Shown here piece after piece: positions 1 to 5,839 of a stretch of DNA of 14,091 bases (position 1 is its first letter; each line of letters begins with the position of its first letter). Where the stretch lies: the NCBI GenBank assembly GCA_031382215.1, contig JANMYQ010000354.1:1-14091 (forward strand). The letters are read 5' to 3'. Below the pieces are notes generated by a model. That model was not told the origin of the DNA, made no database searches, and was given only the letters and a program-made list of their open reading frames with translations. This DNA comes from LGRD01 sp031382215. GTDB lineage: Bacteria; Pseudomonadota; Gammaproteobacteria; Burkholderiales; Burkholderiaceae_C. Position numbers and translations under genes: made by a program.

Positions 1-2325
1 GTGCTGCTGCTCGAACAAGGCCAGCTCACCTGCGGCACGACCTGGCATGCGGCCGGGCTGATCGGCCAGATGCGCCCGAACCGCAACATGACGCGCATGA
101 GCAAGTACGGCATCGAGCTTTACTCCAGGCTCGAAGCCGAAACGGGCCTGGCCACCGGCTGGAAGCAGTGCGGCAGCGTGAACGTGGCCGCCACGGCCGA
201 GCGCATGAAGGTGCTGCGCAAACAGGCGGCGCTGGCGCGCAGTTTCGGTGTCGAGGTCGAGGTGATCGACGCCAGGCGTGCCGGCGAGCTGTTCCCGCTG
301 CTGCGCACCGACGATCTGCACGGCGGTTTGTGGATCCCCGGCGACGGCAAGGCCAACCCGGCGGACCTGACGATGTCGCTCGCCAAGGGTGCGCGCAACC
401 GGGGGGTGAAGATCGTCGAGGGCGTGGAAGTGGTCGGGGTGCTGACCGAACGCGGCGCCGCGACGGGTGTTCGAGTTCTTGTCGATGGCGAAGAGCAGAT
501 CGTGCAGTGCGAGGTGCTGATCAACTGCGCCGGCCAGTGGGCACGCCAGTTCGGGCGCCTGGCCGGCGTGAACGTGCCGCTATATTCAGCCGAGCACTTC
601 TACATCGTCACCGACCGCATCGAGGGCGTGCATCCGATGCTGCCGGTGATGCGCGACCCCGACGGCTTCATCTACTACAAGGAAGAGGTCGGCGGCCTGC
701 TGATGGGCGGCTTCGAGCCCAAGGCCAAGCCGTGGACGGTGGACCCGATCCCGTCGACCTTCCGCTTCGAGCTGCTCGGCGAAGACTGGGACCAGTTCGA
801 GCCGCTGATGCTGAACGCCATCCACCGCACGCCCTGTCTGGAAACGGCAAAAGTGAAGATGCTGCTCAACGGCCCCGAGAGCTTCACGCCCGACGGCAAC
901 TTCATCCTCGGCGAGGCGCCCGAGCTGCGCAACTTCTTCGTCGCCGCGGGCTTCAACTCGGCCGGCATCGCCAATTCGGGCGGCGCAGGGCGGCTGATCG
1001 CCGAGTGGATCGTCGGCGGTGAGGCGTCGTCTGACCTGTGGGACGTGGACATCCGCCGCTTCGGCGCCTTCACCGCCAACCGCAAGGCGCTGAGCGAACG
1101 CACCGGCGAAACACTGGGCCTGCACTATGCGATGCGCTGGCCGCGCCAGGAGCTGGAAACCACACGCCCGCTGCGCACCTCGCCGCTGTACGACATGCTG
1201 GCCGCCAAGGGCGCGCAGTTCGGCAGCAAGAACGGCTGGGAGCGCGCCAACTATTTCAAACCGCTCGACGCGCCGCCGCCCGCGCACGGCCTGGGCCGGC
1301 CCGGCTGGCTGGCCTGGGTGATGGCCGAACAGCGCGCCACGCGCGAGAGCGTGGCGCTGTACGACCAGAGTTCGTTCTCGAAGCTGCTGCTCCAGGGGCG
1401 TGACGCTCTGGCCGTGCTGCAACGCCTGTGCGCGAACGAGATCGACGTGCCGGTGGACAAGATGGTCTACACCGCGCTGCTGAACGAACGCGGCGGCTTC
1501 GAGAGCGACCTGACGGTGCTGCGCCTCGCTGCCGAGCGCTTTCTCATCATCACCGGCTCGGCCCAGACCACGCGCGACATGGACTGGATCGGCCGCCACA
1601 TCGGCGCCGACCAACATGCGTTGCTGACCGACGTGACCCCGATGTACTCGGTGCTGTCGGTCATGGGCCCGAACGCGCGCGAGCTGCTGGCACGGGTGAG
1701 CCCCGACGACCTGTCGCCACAGGCGCTCAAGTTCGCCCACACGCGCGAGATCGACCTCGGCCACGCGCGGGTGCGTGCCGCGCGCATGAGCTACGTGGGC
1801 GGCCCCGGCTTCGAGCTGTACGTGCCGGTGGAGATGACGCGCCACGTGTACCTGGCGCTGACCGCCGCCGCCGACGGCCTGGACTTGCGCGACGCCGGCT
1901 ACTTCGCGCTCGACGCGTTGCGCATCGAAGCCGGTCGGCGCGCCTGGGGCGCCGAACTCGGCCCCGATGAAACGCCGTTCGAAGCTGGGCTGATGGGCGC
2001 AGTGAAGCTCGACAAGCCGGCACCCTTCATCGGCCAGGCCGCGCTGCTGAAGGCGCGCGGCCAGCCGCTGCGCAAGAAGCTCGTCAGCGTGGTGTTCGAC
2101 TCCCCTGCGCACTACGCCTGGGGCGGCGAACCGATGCTGCTGAATGGCGCGACCGTGGGCGAACTCACGTCGATGGGCTGGAGCCCGCGCGCCAACGTCT
2201 GCGTCGGCCTGGGCTACCTGCGTGGTGAGGCGGCCCAACGCATGCACGCCGGCACGCCGCTGCAGGTCGACCTGTGGGGCGAGGCCGTTGCAGCGACGGC
2301 CTGGGACGCCTGGCCGCCGCGCTGA
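1..2325 (+). CDS. Sarcosine/dimethylglycine dehydrogenase-like FAD oxidoreductase with GcvT domains (5' partial)
   Basis: The gene runs in from the left edge; 774 residues are visible and the N-terminal GxGxxG dinucleotide-binding motif lies outside the window, so the first GTG is not claimed as the start. The visible part opens with TTWHAAG (residues 13-19); in mammalian sarcosine and dimethylglycine dehydrogenases the His of this motif carries the covalent FAD. A DAO-type FAD domain extends to about residue 350, then a linker of FAO_M type (about 355-410), then a glycine-cleavage T-protein fold (GcvT, about 415-690) and its C-terminal barrel (about 700-770). Family members oxidatively demethylate N-methylated glycines and pass the methyl carbon to tetrahydrofolate bound on the GcvT half. 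Substrate (sarcosine, dimethylglycine or another N-methyl amine) cannot be settled from sequence. It ends in TGA and is convergent with hsp20 after 33 bases that hold no clear terminator. Confidence 0.9.
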   Translation: MLLLEQGQLTCGTTWHAAGLIGQMRPNRNMTRMSKYGIELYSRLEAETGLATGWKQCGSVNVAATAERMKVLRKQAALARSFGVEVEVIDARRAGELFPLLRTDDLHGGLWIPGDGKANPADLTMSLAKGARNRGVKIVEGVEVVGVLTERGAATGVRVLVDGEEQIVQCEVLINCAGQWARQFGRLAGVNVPLYSAEHFYIVTDRIEGVHPMLPVMRDPDGFIYYKEEVGGLLMGGFEPKAKPWTVDPIPSTFRFELLGEDWDQFEPLMLNAIHRTPCLETAKVKMLLNGPESFTPDGNFILGEAPELRNFFVAAGFNSAGIANSGGAGRLIAEWIVGGEASSDLWDVDIRRFGAFTANRKALSERTGETLGLHYAMRWPRQELETTRPLRTSPLYDMLAAKGAQFGSKNGWERANYFKPLDAPPPAHGLGRPGWLAWVMAEQRATRESVALYDQSSFSKLLLQGRDALAVLQRLCANEIDVPVDKMVYTALLNERGGFESDLTVLRLAAERFLIITGSAQTTRDMDWIGRHIGADQHALLTDVTPMYSVLSVMGPNARELLARVSPDDLSPQALKFAHTREIDLGHARVRAARMSYVGGPGFELYVPVEMTRHVYLALTAAADGLDLRDAGYFALDALRIEAGRRAWGAELGPDETPFEAGLMGAVKLDKPAPFIGQAALLKARGQPLRKKLVSVVFDSPAHYAWGGEPMLLNGATVGELTSMGWSPRANVCVGLGYLRGEAAQRMHAGTPLQVDLWGEAVAATAWDAWPPR

Positions 2326-2358
2326 CCAAGCCCCACGCCGGCATCGACAGCTTCAGCT

Positions 2359-2775
2359 TCAGGCCGCCCGCACCTCGATGCGCCGCGGCTGCGCTTCGGC
2401 CAGCTTGGGGATGCGCAGCTTCAGCACGCCGTCCTTCAACTGCGCGTCGATCGCCGCGCTGTCGAGCTCGCGGCTCAAGGTGAAGGCGCGCCGGTAGCGC
2501 GCGGCGCGCACCTCGGCGAACACCGCCCCCATGGCTTGCGGCGTGTCTAGCTTGATCTGGCCTTCGAGCGTCAGGCTGGTGCCCTCGACCTTCAGCTCCA
2601 GCGCGTCCTTGGCGACGCCGGGCAGGTCGGCCAGCAAGGTGATGCCGGCGCTGTCTTCGATGACGTCCACCCGCGGCACGATGTAGGCGGTGTCTCCGGG
2701 CTCGCGTGTAGAGCCGCCGCGGGTTGATGCGTTGCCGGTCGATGCGTTGCCGGTCGAAACTGCTTTGTCATTCAT
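2359..2775 (-). CDS. Hsp20/alpha-crystallin small heat-shock protein, second of a tandem pair
   Basis: This is a 138-residue small heat-shock protein, an ATP-independent holdase that binds unfolding proteins in the cytoplasm. The alpha-crystallin domain covers roughly residues 33-125: it begins at the VDVIED strand, contains LADLPGV, and ends with the DGVLKLRIPK strand. A C-terminal RRIEV supplies the I-x-V anchor used in oligomer assembly. The N-terminal arm is polar and low in complexity, with STGNA repeated. Two in-frame ATGs compete: the one at 2781 lies 1 base from the AGGAGG at 2783-2788, the one at 2775 lies 7 bases away, so 2775 was chosen. It starts 18 bases after the stop of the upstream hsp20, so the two are almost certainly cotranscribed. 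Confidence 0.9.
   Translation of the reverse strand: MNDKAVSTGNASTGNASTRGGSTREPGDTAYIVPRVDVIEDSAGITLLADLPGVAKDALELKVEGTSLTLEGQIKLDTPQAMGAVFAEVRAARYRRAFTLSRELDSAAIDAQLKDGVLKLRIPKLAEAQPRRIEVRAA
2726..2755. repeat. 15-bp perfect tandem duplication inside hsp20
   Basis: The 15-base unit gatgcgttgccggtc occurs twice head to tail (2726-2740 and 2741-2755). On the minus strand it encodes the repeated STGNA stretch of the disordered N-terminal arm of the second Hsp20. Because the unit is a multiple of three, gain or loss of copies would keep the frame. Confidence 0.9.
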
Positions 2776-2782
2776 GGTCATG

Positions 2783-2788
2783 CCTCCT
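2783..2788 (-). promoter_or_regulatory. Shine-Dalgarno AGGAGG deciding the hsp20 start
   Basis: AGGAGG on the minus strand sits 7 bases before the ATG at 2775 but only 1 base before the ATG at 2781, which favours the shorter 138-residue product. Confidence 0.8.
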
Positions 2789-2793
2789 GTGGG

Positions 2794-3255
2794 TTACTCG
2801 ACGGCGATGCGCTTCGGCTGCATCGCTTCACGCCGGCCGATGCTGATGCGCAGCACACCGTCGCGGTAGGCCGCGTTGACCTTGTTCGGGTCGATGTCGT
2901 CGGGCAGGCTGATGGCGCGGCGGAACCGGCCCTGCAGCCGCTCCTGCCCATAGACGATGCCCTTGGCGTCGTCCTGCGGGAGCTCGATGCGGCGCTCGCC
3001 GGCGATGGTCAGCACGCCGCGGTCGAGCGTCACTTCGATCTTGCCGGCATCGATGCCTGGCGCAAAGGCAAACACCTCGACGCTTTGCGGCGTGTGGCCG
3101 ACGTTGAGCGCCGGGAAGCTGCCCTCCGACACGGCGCGAATGCCCTGCGCGCCCTGCGCCGGGCCGCCCGAGCCGAACAGCGCATCCAGGTCGCGGCGCA
3201 CACGGTCGAAGTCGGCGAACAAGCCGCCGGGGAAATTCAACAACGATGGGTACAT
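2794..3255 (-). CDS. Hsp20/alpha-crystallin small heat-shock protein, first of a tandem pair
   Basis: This is a 153-residue small heat-shock protein. The N-terminal arm (MYPSLLNFPGGLFADF) is of the kind seen in proteobacterial Hsp20s, and the alpha-crystallin domain covers about residues 48-140, with the conserved RGVLTIAGER strand near 79-88 and DGVLRISIGR near 132-141. The C-terminal KRIAVE provides an I-x-V oligomerisation anchor. The frame is open upstream to 3333, but the ATG at 3255 has a GGAGGA six bases before it, and the upstream extension would run through a GC-rich hairpin and has no Hsp20-like residues, so 3255 was chosen. Together with the next gene it forms a two-Hsp20 operon, a common arrangement in which the two chaperones co-assemble or divide clients. 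Upstream signals suggest both stress and low-oxygen control. Confidence 0.92.
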   Translation of the reverse strand: MYPSLLNFPGGLFADFDRVRRDLDALFGSGGPAQGAQGIRAVSEGSFPALNVGHTPQSVEVFAFAPGIDAGKIEVTLDRGVLTIAGERRIELPQDDAKGIVYGQERLQGRFRRAISLPDDIDPNKVNAAYRDGVLRISIGRREAMQPKRIAVE

Positions 3256-3261
3256 GTGCAA

Positions 3262-3267
3262 TCCTCC
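3262..3267 (-). promoter_or_regulatory. Shine-Dalgarno GGAGGA of the first hsp20
   Basis: GGAGGA on the minus strand lies 6 bases before the ATG at 3255. It fixes the start and abuts the base of the 5'-UTR hairpin at 3267-3300. Confidence 0.8.
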
Positions 3268-3300
3268 AGTCCGCGCGGGCCCGCCCTTCGGGCCCGACTG
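3267..3300 (-). promoter_or_regulatory. GC-rich 5'-UTR hairpin ahead of hsp20 (possible RNA thermometer)
   Basis: Two copies of the self-complementary octamer cgggcccg (3276-3283 and 3289-3296) can pair as an 8-bp stem around a 5-base loop. An outer 4-bp stem joins 3267-3270 to 3297-3300, with five unpaired bases (3271-3275) on one side. The outer stem reaches into the first G of the Shine-Dalgarno sequence. The pairing is seen directly; a heat-sensing role is inferred from the gene it precedes. Confidence 0.45.
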
Positions 3301-3305
3301 TGGCA

Positions 3306-3334
3306 AAAGTAGATGCGGCCCGGAGCATTTCAAG
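3306..3334 (-). promoter_or_regulatory. Candidate hsp20 promoter (CTTGAAA -35 element)
   Basis: On the minus strand CTTGAAA (3334-3328) matches the sigma-32 -35 element. CCGCATCT (3318-3311) resembles the sigma-32 -10 element CCCCATnT, but only 9 bases separate them, where 12-13 are usual. Read as a sigma-70 promoter, TTGAAA (3333-3328) is followed after 16 bases by a weak TACTTT (3311-3306), which puts +1 near 3299, just at the 5' foot of the hairpin. Confidence 0.4.
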
Positions 3335-3363
3335 ACCCCTCGTCAACGCCCGGCGCACACAGC

Positions 3364-3377
3364 TTGACGCGGGTCAA
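3364..3377 (-). promoter_or_regulatory. FNR/Anr/Dnr-type box upstream of the hsp20 pair
   Basis: ttgac-gcgg-gtcaa is a perfect inverted repeat matching the TTGAY-N4-RTCAA pattern of the FNR/Anr/Dnr regulators that respond to low oxygen or nitric oxide. It straddles the stop codon of the Nudix gene. Relative to the +1 suggested by the TACTTT element (near 3299) its centre lies at -71.5, an allowed class I activator position. Palindrome seen; regulator identity inferred. Confidence 0.5.
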
Positions 3378-4144
3378 CGAAGCTCCGGAATGCAGCGCAG
3401 CAGCACCAGTGCGGCCTCGAGCGTGAACTGGTTCTGGCGCAGGCGGTGCTGCAGATCGGCCAGGCTCAGACACTCGAAGGCGGCCACCTCACCGTCCTGG
3501 TTGATGGGTGGTTCGCCGTCCGGCAGCACGGCTTCAAAGGTGTCGATGTGCTCGACCATGTACCCGTCATCTACCGGCCGGCGCACCGTCAACCGGCCGC
3601 GCGGCACTACGGCCTGCAACTGTGCGAGGCGCAGGCCCGCCTCTTCCCAGGTCTCGCGCTCCAGCGTTTGTTGCACGGTTTCGGCGGCGGCGCGCAGGCC
3701 CCCCATGGTCGTGTCCCACAGGCCGGGGTCGGTGGCTTTGTCGAGCGCGCGTTGCTGCACCCAAACCGCGCCCGCAGGCGAGCGCAGCACCAGGTGCACG
3801 GCGTGCGTGGTAATGCCCAGCGGCCGCACCGCCGCGCGTTCGATCGCCGCCACGGGTCGGTCGGCCTCGTCGGTCACCGCCAGCAGCTCGTTGCGCCAGC
3901 GGCCGCCCAGGCCGTGCTCATGCAGCCAGCGGGCAATGAGTGCCAGCGCCGAATCGGCGTCGCCGCTCAGGTGCCAAGCGTTCGCGTGAGGGCGCAGCGG
4001 CAACCCGTCGCTAGCCAGGCGTTGCGCCAACGGGGTTTCGATCGAGCCCACGGTGGGGCCGGCAGGCGCCAGCCGAAACGGATCACGTGGCCGCACTGGT
4101 GCCAGCGCGGCCCGTTCAGTGATGAGGAACAACCAGTCGGTCAT
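3374..4144 (-). CDS. Nudix hydrolase with DUF4743-type N-terminal domain
   Basis: This 256-residue protein carries an N-terminal DUF4743-like region (about 1-105, ending GRWRNELLAV and IERAAVRPLGI) and a C-terminal Nudix fold. The Nudix box GX5EX7REXXEEXGU is complete at residues 149-171 (G149, E155, R163, E164, E167, E168, G170), so it should bind divalent metal and hydrolyse a nucleoside-diphosphate-linked substrate. Relatives with this N-terminal half resemble the Nudix part of plant and fungal thiamine-pyrophosphokinase-like proteins; the substrate here is unknown. The frame stays open upstream to 4246 with other ATGs at 4225 and 4207, but family similarity begins around the ATG at 4144 and none of the starts has a strong Shine-Dalgarno sequence. 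The gene is divergent from the lipoprotein gene and 118 bases ahead of hsp20. Confidence 0.88.
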   Translation of the reverse strand: MTDWLFLITERAALAPVRPRDPFRLAPAGPTVGSIETPLAQRLASDGLPLRPHANAWHLSGDADSALALIARWLHEHGLGGRWRNELLAVTDEADRPVAAIERAAVRPLGITTHAVHLVLRSPAGAVWVQQRALDKATDPGLWDTTMGGLRAAAETVQQTLERETWEEAGLRLAQLQAVVPRGRLTVRRPVDDGYMVEHIDTFEAVLPDGEPPINQDGEVAAFECLSLADLQHRLRQNQFTLEAALVLLRCIPELR

Positions 4145-4200
4145 CTTCGGGAGGAATGTAGTTCGACGTCTGTGCGTCTTCGCACGCTCTGTAAGAGTAA

Positions 4201-4225
4201 GTGACATATGACAACAGCGTGACAT
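4201..4225. repeat. Direct repeat GTGACAT in the divergent Nudix/lipoprotein region
   Basis: GTGACAT occurs at 4201-4207 and 4219-4225, 18 bases apart, in the 147-base region between the two divergent start codons (4145-4291). The same region holds a small palindrome, ctgga-ct-tccag, at 4226-4237. No convincing -35/-10 pair was found for either gene. Confidence 0.4.
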
Positions 4226-4278
4226 CTGGACTTCCAGGAACAGCATCAGCCGCTATGGTGAAGCAGCTTCAGAAGTTC

Positions 4279-4285
4279 AAGGAGG
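4279..4285 (+). promoter_or_regulatory. Shine-Dalgarno AAGGAGG of the lipoprotein gene
   Basis: AAGGAGG lies 6 bases before the ATG at 4292. It excludes the overlapping upstream start at 4201, which lies in another frame. Confidence 0.85.
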
Positions 4286-4291
4286 ACTCAT

Positions 4292-5164
4292 ATGCGCCAC
4301 ACCGCCAAACGCCGTCACCCGCTCCGTGCCACTCCGCTCCTGGCTGCCTCACTTTGCCTGCTGGCCGCTTGCGGTGGCGGAGGCACGACCTCGGTCACCG
4401 CGCCGATCGTCAGCACGACCAACATCACCGGCTCGGTCGGCAACGCCAGCGGCGCGCCGGTGGTCGACGCCACGGTGTCGCTCGGCGCGACGTCCGGGAC
4501 GTCCACCACCACACGGACCGACCTCAACGGCAACTATGCGCTGCCGGTCAATCCATCAACCATCAACATCGGCACCGTCGTCGTGGTCACCGTCGCCAAG
4601 GAAGGCTACAAGTCCTGCACGGGAACGGTGGACCAGAGCACGGCAACCGTCTCCGGCTGCACCATCCTGCCGCTGGCAGCGCTCGATGAGTTGCACCCGG
4701 CCCCGGCCGACGCAGCGCTGACGCGCCTGGGCGACGGCGAGGTGAGCGGCGGGACCACCAACTCGAAGCTTCAGATCACCACACCGCTGGGGCTCGTCAA
4801 GACGATCTCGCTGGGCTGGCTGCAGAACAGTGTCAACCTGGCGGACTATCAGACCCTCACGATCCATGTGAGCATGCGAGGCCTGCAGACGAGCGGCTGC
4901 GCCGACAAAGTCAGCGTTCTCCAGGGCGCGAGCTCACAGACGGCCAGTGCGGTGAAAGTCTTTTCGGCAGCCGACAACAACCTGGCCAACAGCGACCCGG
5001 ACGGCGCGCTCTCGCCGTATGCGTTGCCGGTTCCCACCTCGCTGCTGAACGCCGCCGGGGGCAATGTCTACGTGAAGCTGGAAGCCGGCCTGTGCACCGA
5101 AGGCACGCCCGCAGATCCGTCAGACGACTACGAGTTCGTGGGGCTGTACGGCAAGTTCTCCTGA
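4292..5164 (+). CDS. Secreted lipoprotein with carboxypeptidase-regulatory-like domain
   Basis: This is a 290-residue exported lipoprotein of unknown function. A basic N-terminus (RHTAKRRHPLR) and hydrophobic stretch lead to the lipobox LAAC, with Cys27 as the lipidated residue, followed by a Gly-rich linker (GGGG). The residues after Cys27 are not Asp, so outer-membrane sorting is expected. Residues about 44-125 look like a carboxypeptidase-regulatory/transthyretin-like beta fold: ITGSVGNASGAPVVDATVSL, then a TDLNGNYALPV turn and AKEGYKSC. Cys109 and Cys123 could form a disulphide, as could Cys203 and Cys268. The C-terminal half (about 140-290) is beta-rich and resembles no family I can name; a surface ligand-binding domain is possible. 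The gene has its own strong ribosome site and stands alone, divergent from the Nudix gene and ending 4 bases from the convergent vapC stop. Confidence 0.82.
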   Translation: MRHTAKRRHPLRATPLLAASLCLLAACGGGGTTSVTAPIVSTTNITGSVGNASGAPVVDATVSLGATSGTSTTTRTDLNGNYALPVNPSTINIGTVVVVTVAKEGYKSCTGTVDQSTATVSGCTILPLAALDELHPAPADAALTRLGDGEVSGGTTNSKLQITTPLGLVKTISLGWLQNSVNLADYQTLTIHVSMRGLQTSGCADKVSVLQGASSQTASAVKVFSAADNNLANSDPDGALSPYALPVPTSLLNAAGGNVYVKLEAGLCTEGTPADPSDDYEFVGLYGKFS

Positions 5165-5168
5165 TCTG

Positions 5169-5588
5169 TCACGCAATCGCTACCCCGTGCAGCCTCAGCG
5201 GTGTGCAGGTGGCGATGGCCTCGAAGTCGCGGTCGATCGCGAGTACCGCCATGCCCAATCTAAGGGCGTGGGCCGCGATCAGGCAATCCATCGGTGAGCG
5301 GATCGTGAGGCCCGCCTGGCGGCAGGCCCGGTAGATTCGAGCAGATGCCAACCAGTCCTCGCGTCCGACGGGGTCGGCCTGAGGCAGATGGTTCAATGCC
5401 GCGCTCAATGCCGCCGCATCGGCTTCGCTGCGCGAGCCGCGCAACAACTCCGTCAGCACGACTTCGTTGACGACAATGCGGTCGGGTTCTTCGCCCAGCC
5501 AGGTCGCCAGCTCCCCCGCCGCATCGCTCTCGCGCCCCCGGAAATGGTCGATCCAGACAGACGTATCGACCAGCACCGCACCGCTCAC
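5169..5588 (-). CDS. vapC: VapC-family PIN-domain ribonuclease toxin
   Basis: This 139-residue PIN-domain protein has the four acidic metal-binding positions expected of an active VapC: Asp8 in LVDTSVW, Glu47 in LTELL, Asp101 in SPMDCLIAAHA, and Asp119 in AIDRDF. VapC toxins cleave RNA, often initiator tRNA or 23S rRNA, when freed from VapB; the target here is unknown. The start is GTG at 5588, which overlaps the vapB stop as GTGA, so the two are translationally coupled. Length is normal for the family and there is no sign of damage. Its stop lies 4 bases from the stop of the convergent lipoprotein gene. Confidence 0.93.
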   Translation of the reverse strand: MSGAVLVDTSVWIDHFRGRESDAAGELATWLGEEPDRIVVNEVVLTELLRGSRSEADAAALSAALNHLPQADPVGREDWLASARIYRACRQAGLTIRSPMDCLIAAHALRLGMAVLAIDRDFEAIATCTPLRLHGVAIA

Positions 5589-5803
5589 CGCGCCTCATCC
5601 CACTCCGGAAAGCGCGAGCGCCGCTGAGCGTCCAGATTGCCGTCCAGCGCAAGCTTTCCGCGCATTTCGAGCAACTTGCGCGCAGCGAGCCTGCGCGCCA
5701 GATCGGCCAACGCGGCATTCACGGCCTCGCGCTTGGTGGCAAACCCACCCAACTCCTGCACTGTCGCCAGCATGCGGTCGTCGATGTCGATGTGGGTCTT
5801 CAT
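5585..5803 (-). CDS. vapB: VapB-family antitoxin
   Basis: This 72-residue protein belongs to the short VapB antitoxin family (PF09957 type). The N-terminus MKTHIDIDDRMLATVQELGGFATKREAV is a ribbon-helix-helix DNA-binding unit, and the C-terminal half (ARRLAARKLLEMRGKLALDGNLDAQR) is the segment that wraps and inhibits VapC. The frame is open upstream to 5896, but the ATG at 5803 is the family start and the longer form would extend through the operator. There is no clear Shine-Dalgarno sequence, and the start codon lies inside one arm of the palindrome at 5802-5838, so translation may begin close to the mRNA 5' end. Expected to repress its own operon together with VapC. Confidence 0.92.
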   Translation of the reverse strand: MKTHIDIDDRMLATVQELGGFATKREAVNAALADLARRLAARKLLEMRGKLALDGNLDAQRRSRFPEWDEAR

Positions 5804-5838
5804 GATGTACACGCTTTGGCAAATTGTTTGTACATCAT
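5802..5838 (-). promoter_or_regulatory. VapBC operator: 10-bp inverted repeat over the vapB start
   Basis: atgatgtaca (5802-5811) and tgtacatcat (5829-5838) are perfect inverted arms separated by 17 bases. One arm contains the vapB ATG and the other overlaps both a TATGAT -10-like hexamer and the stop of the upstream ASCH-GNAT gene. Position and symmetry fit autoregulation by a ribbon-helix-helix VapB dimer pair. Confidence 0.75.
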
Positions 5839-5839
5839 A
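5834..5839 (-). promoter_or_regulatory. Candidate vapBC -10 element TATGAT
   Basis: TATGAT on the minus strand matches TATAAT at five of six positions and lies inside the distal arm of the vapBC operator. No good -35 element was found 16-18 bases upstream, so activity is uncertain. It would start transcription around 5827, about 24 bases ahead of the vapB ATG. Confidence 0.4.

Noticed and set aside
586..2247. Long open frame of 553 codons on the minus strand opposite the dehydrogenase gene
   Set aside because: It is antisense to a gene with clear domain motifs; the translation is rich in Arg, Ala, Gln and His with no recognisable motif, as expected of high-GC shadow frames.
3311..3334. A firm sigma-32 promoter for hsp20
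   Set aside because: Both elements look right, but the spacing is 9 bases where 12-13 is usual, so it is kept only as a low-confidence candidate within the promoter entry.
3446..4204. Open frame of 252 codons on the plus strand opposite the Nudix gene
   Set aside because: The Nudix box on the minus strand is perfect, and this antisense frame has no domain signature.
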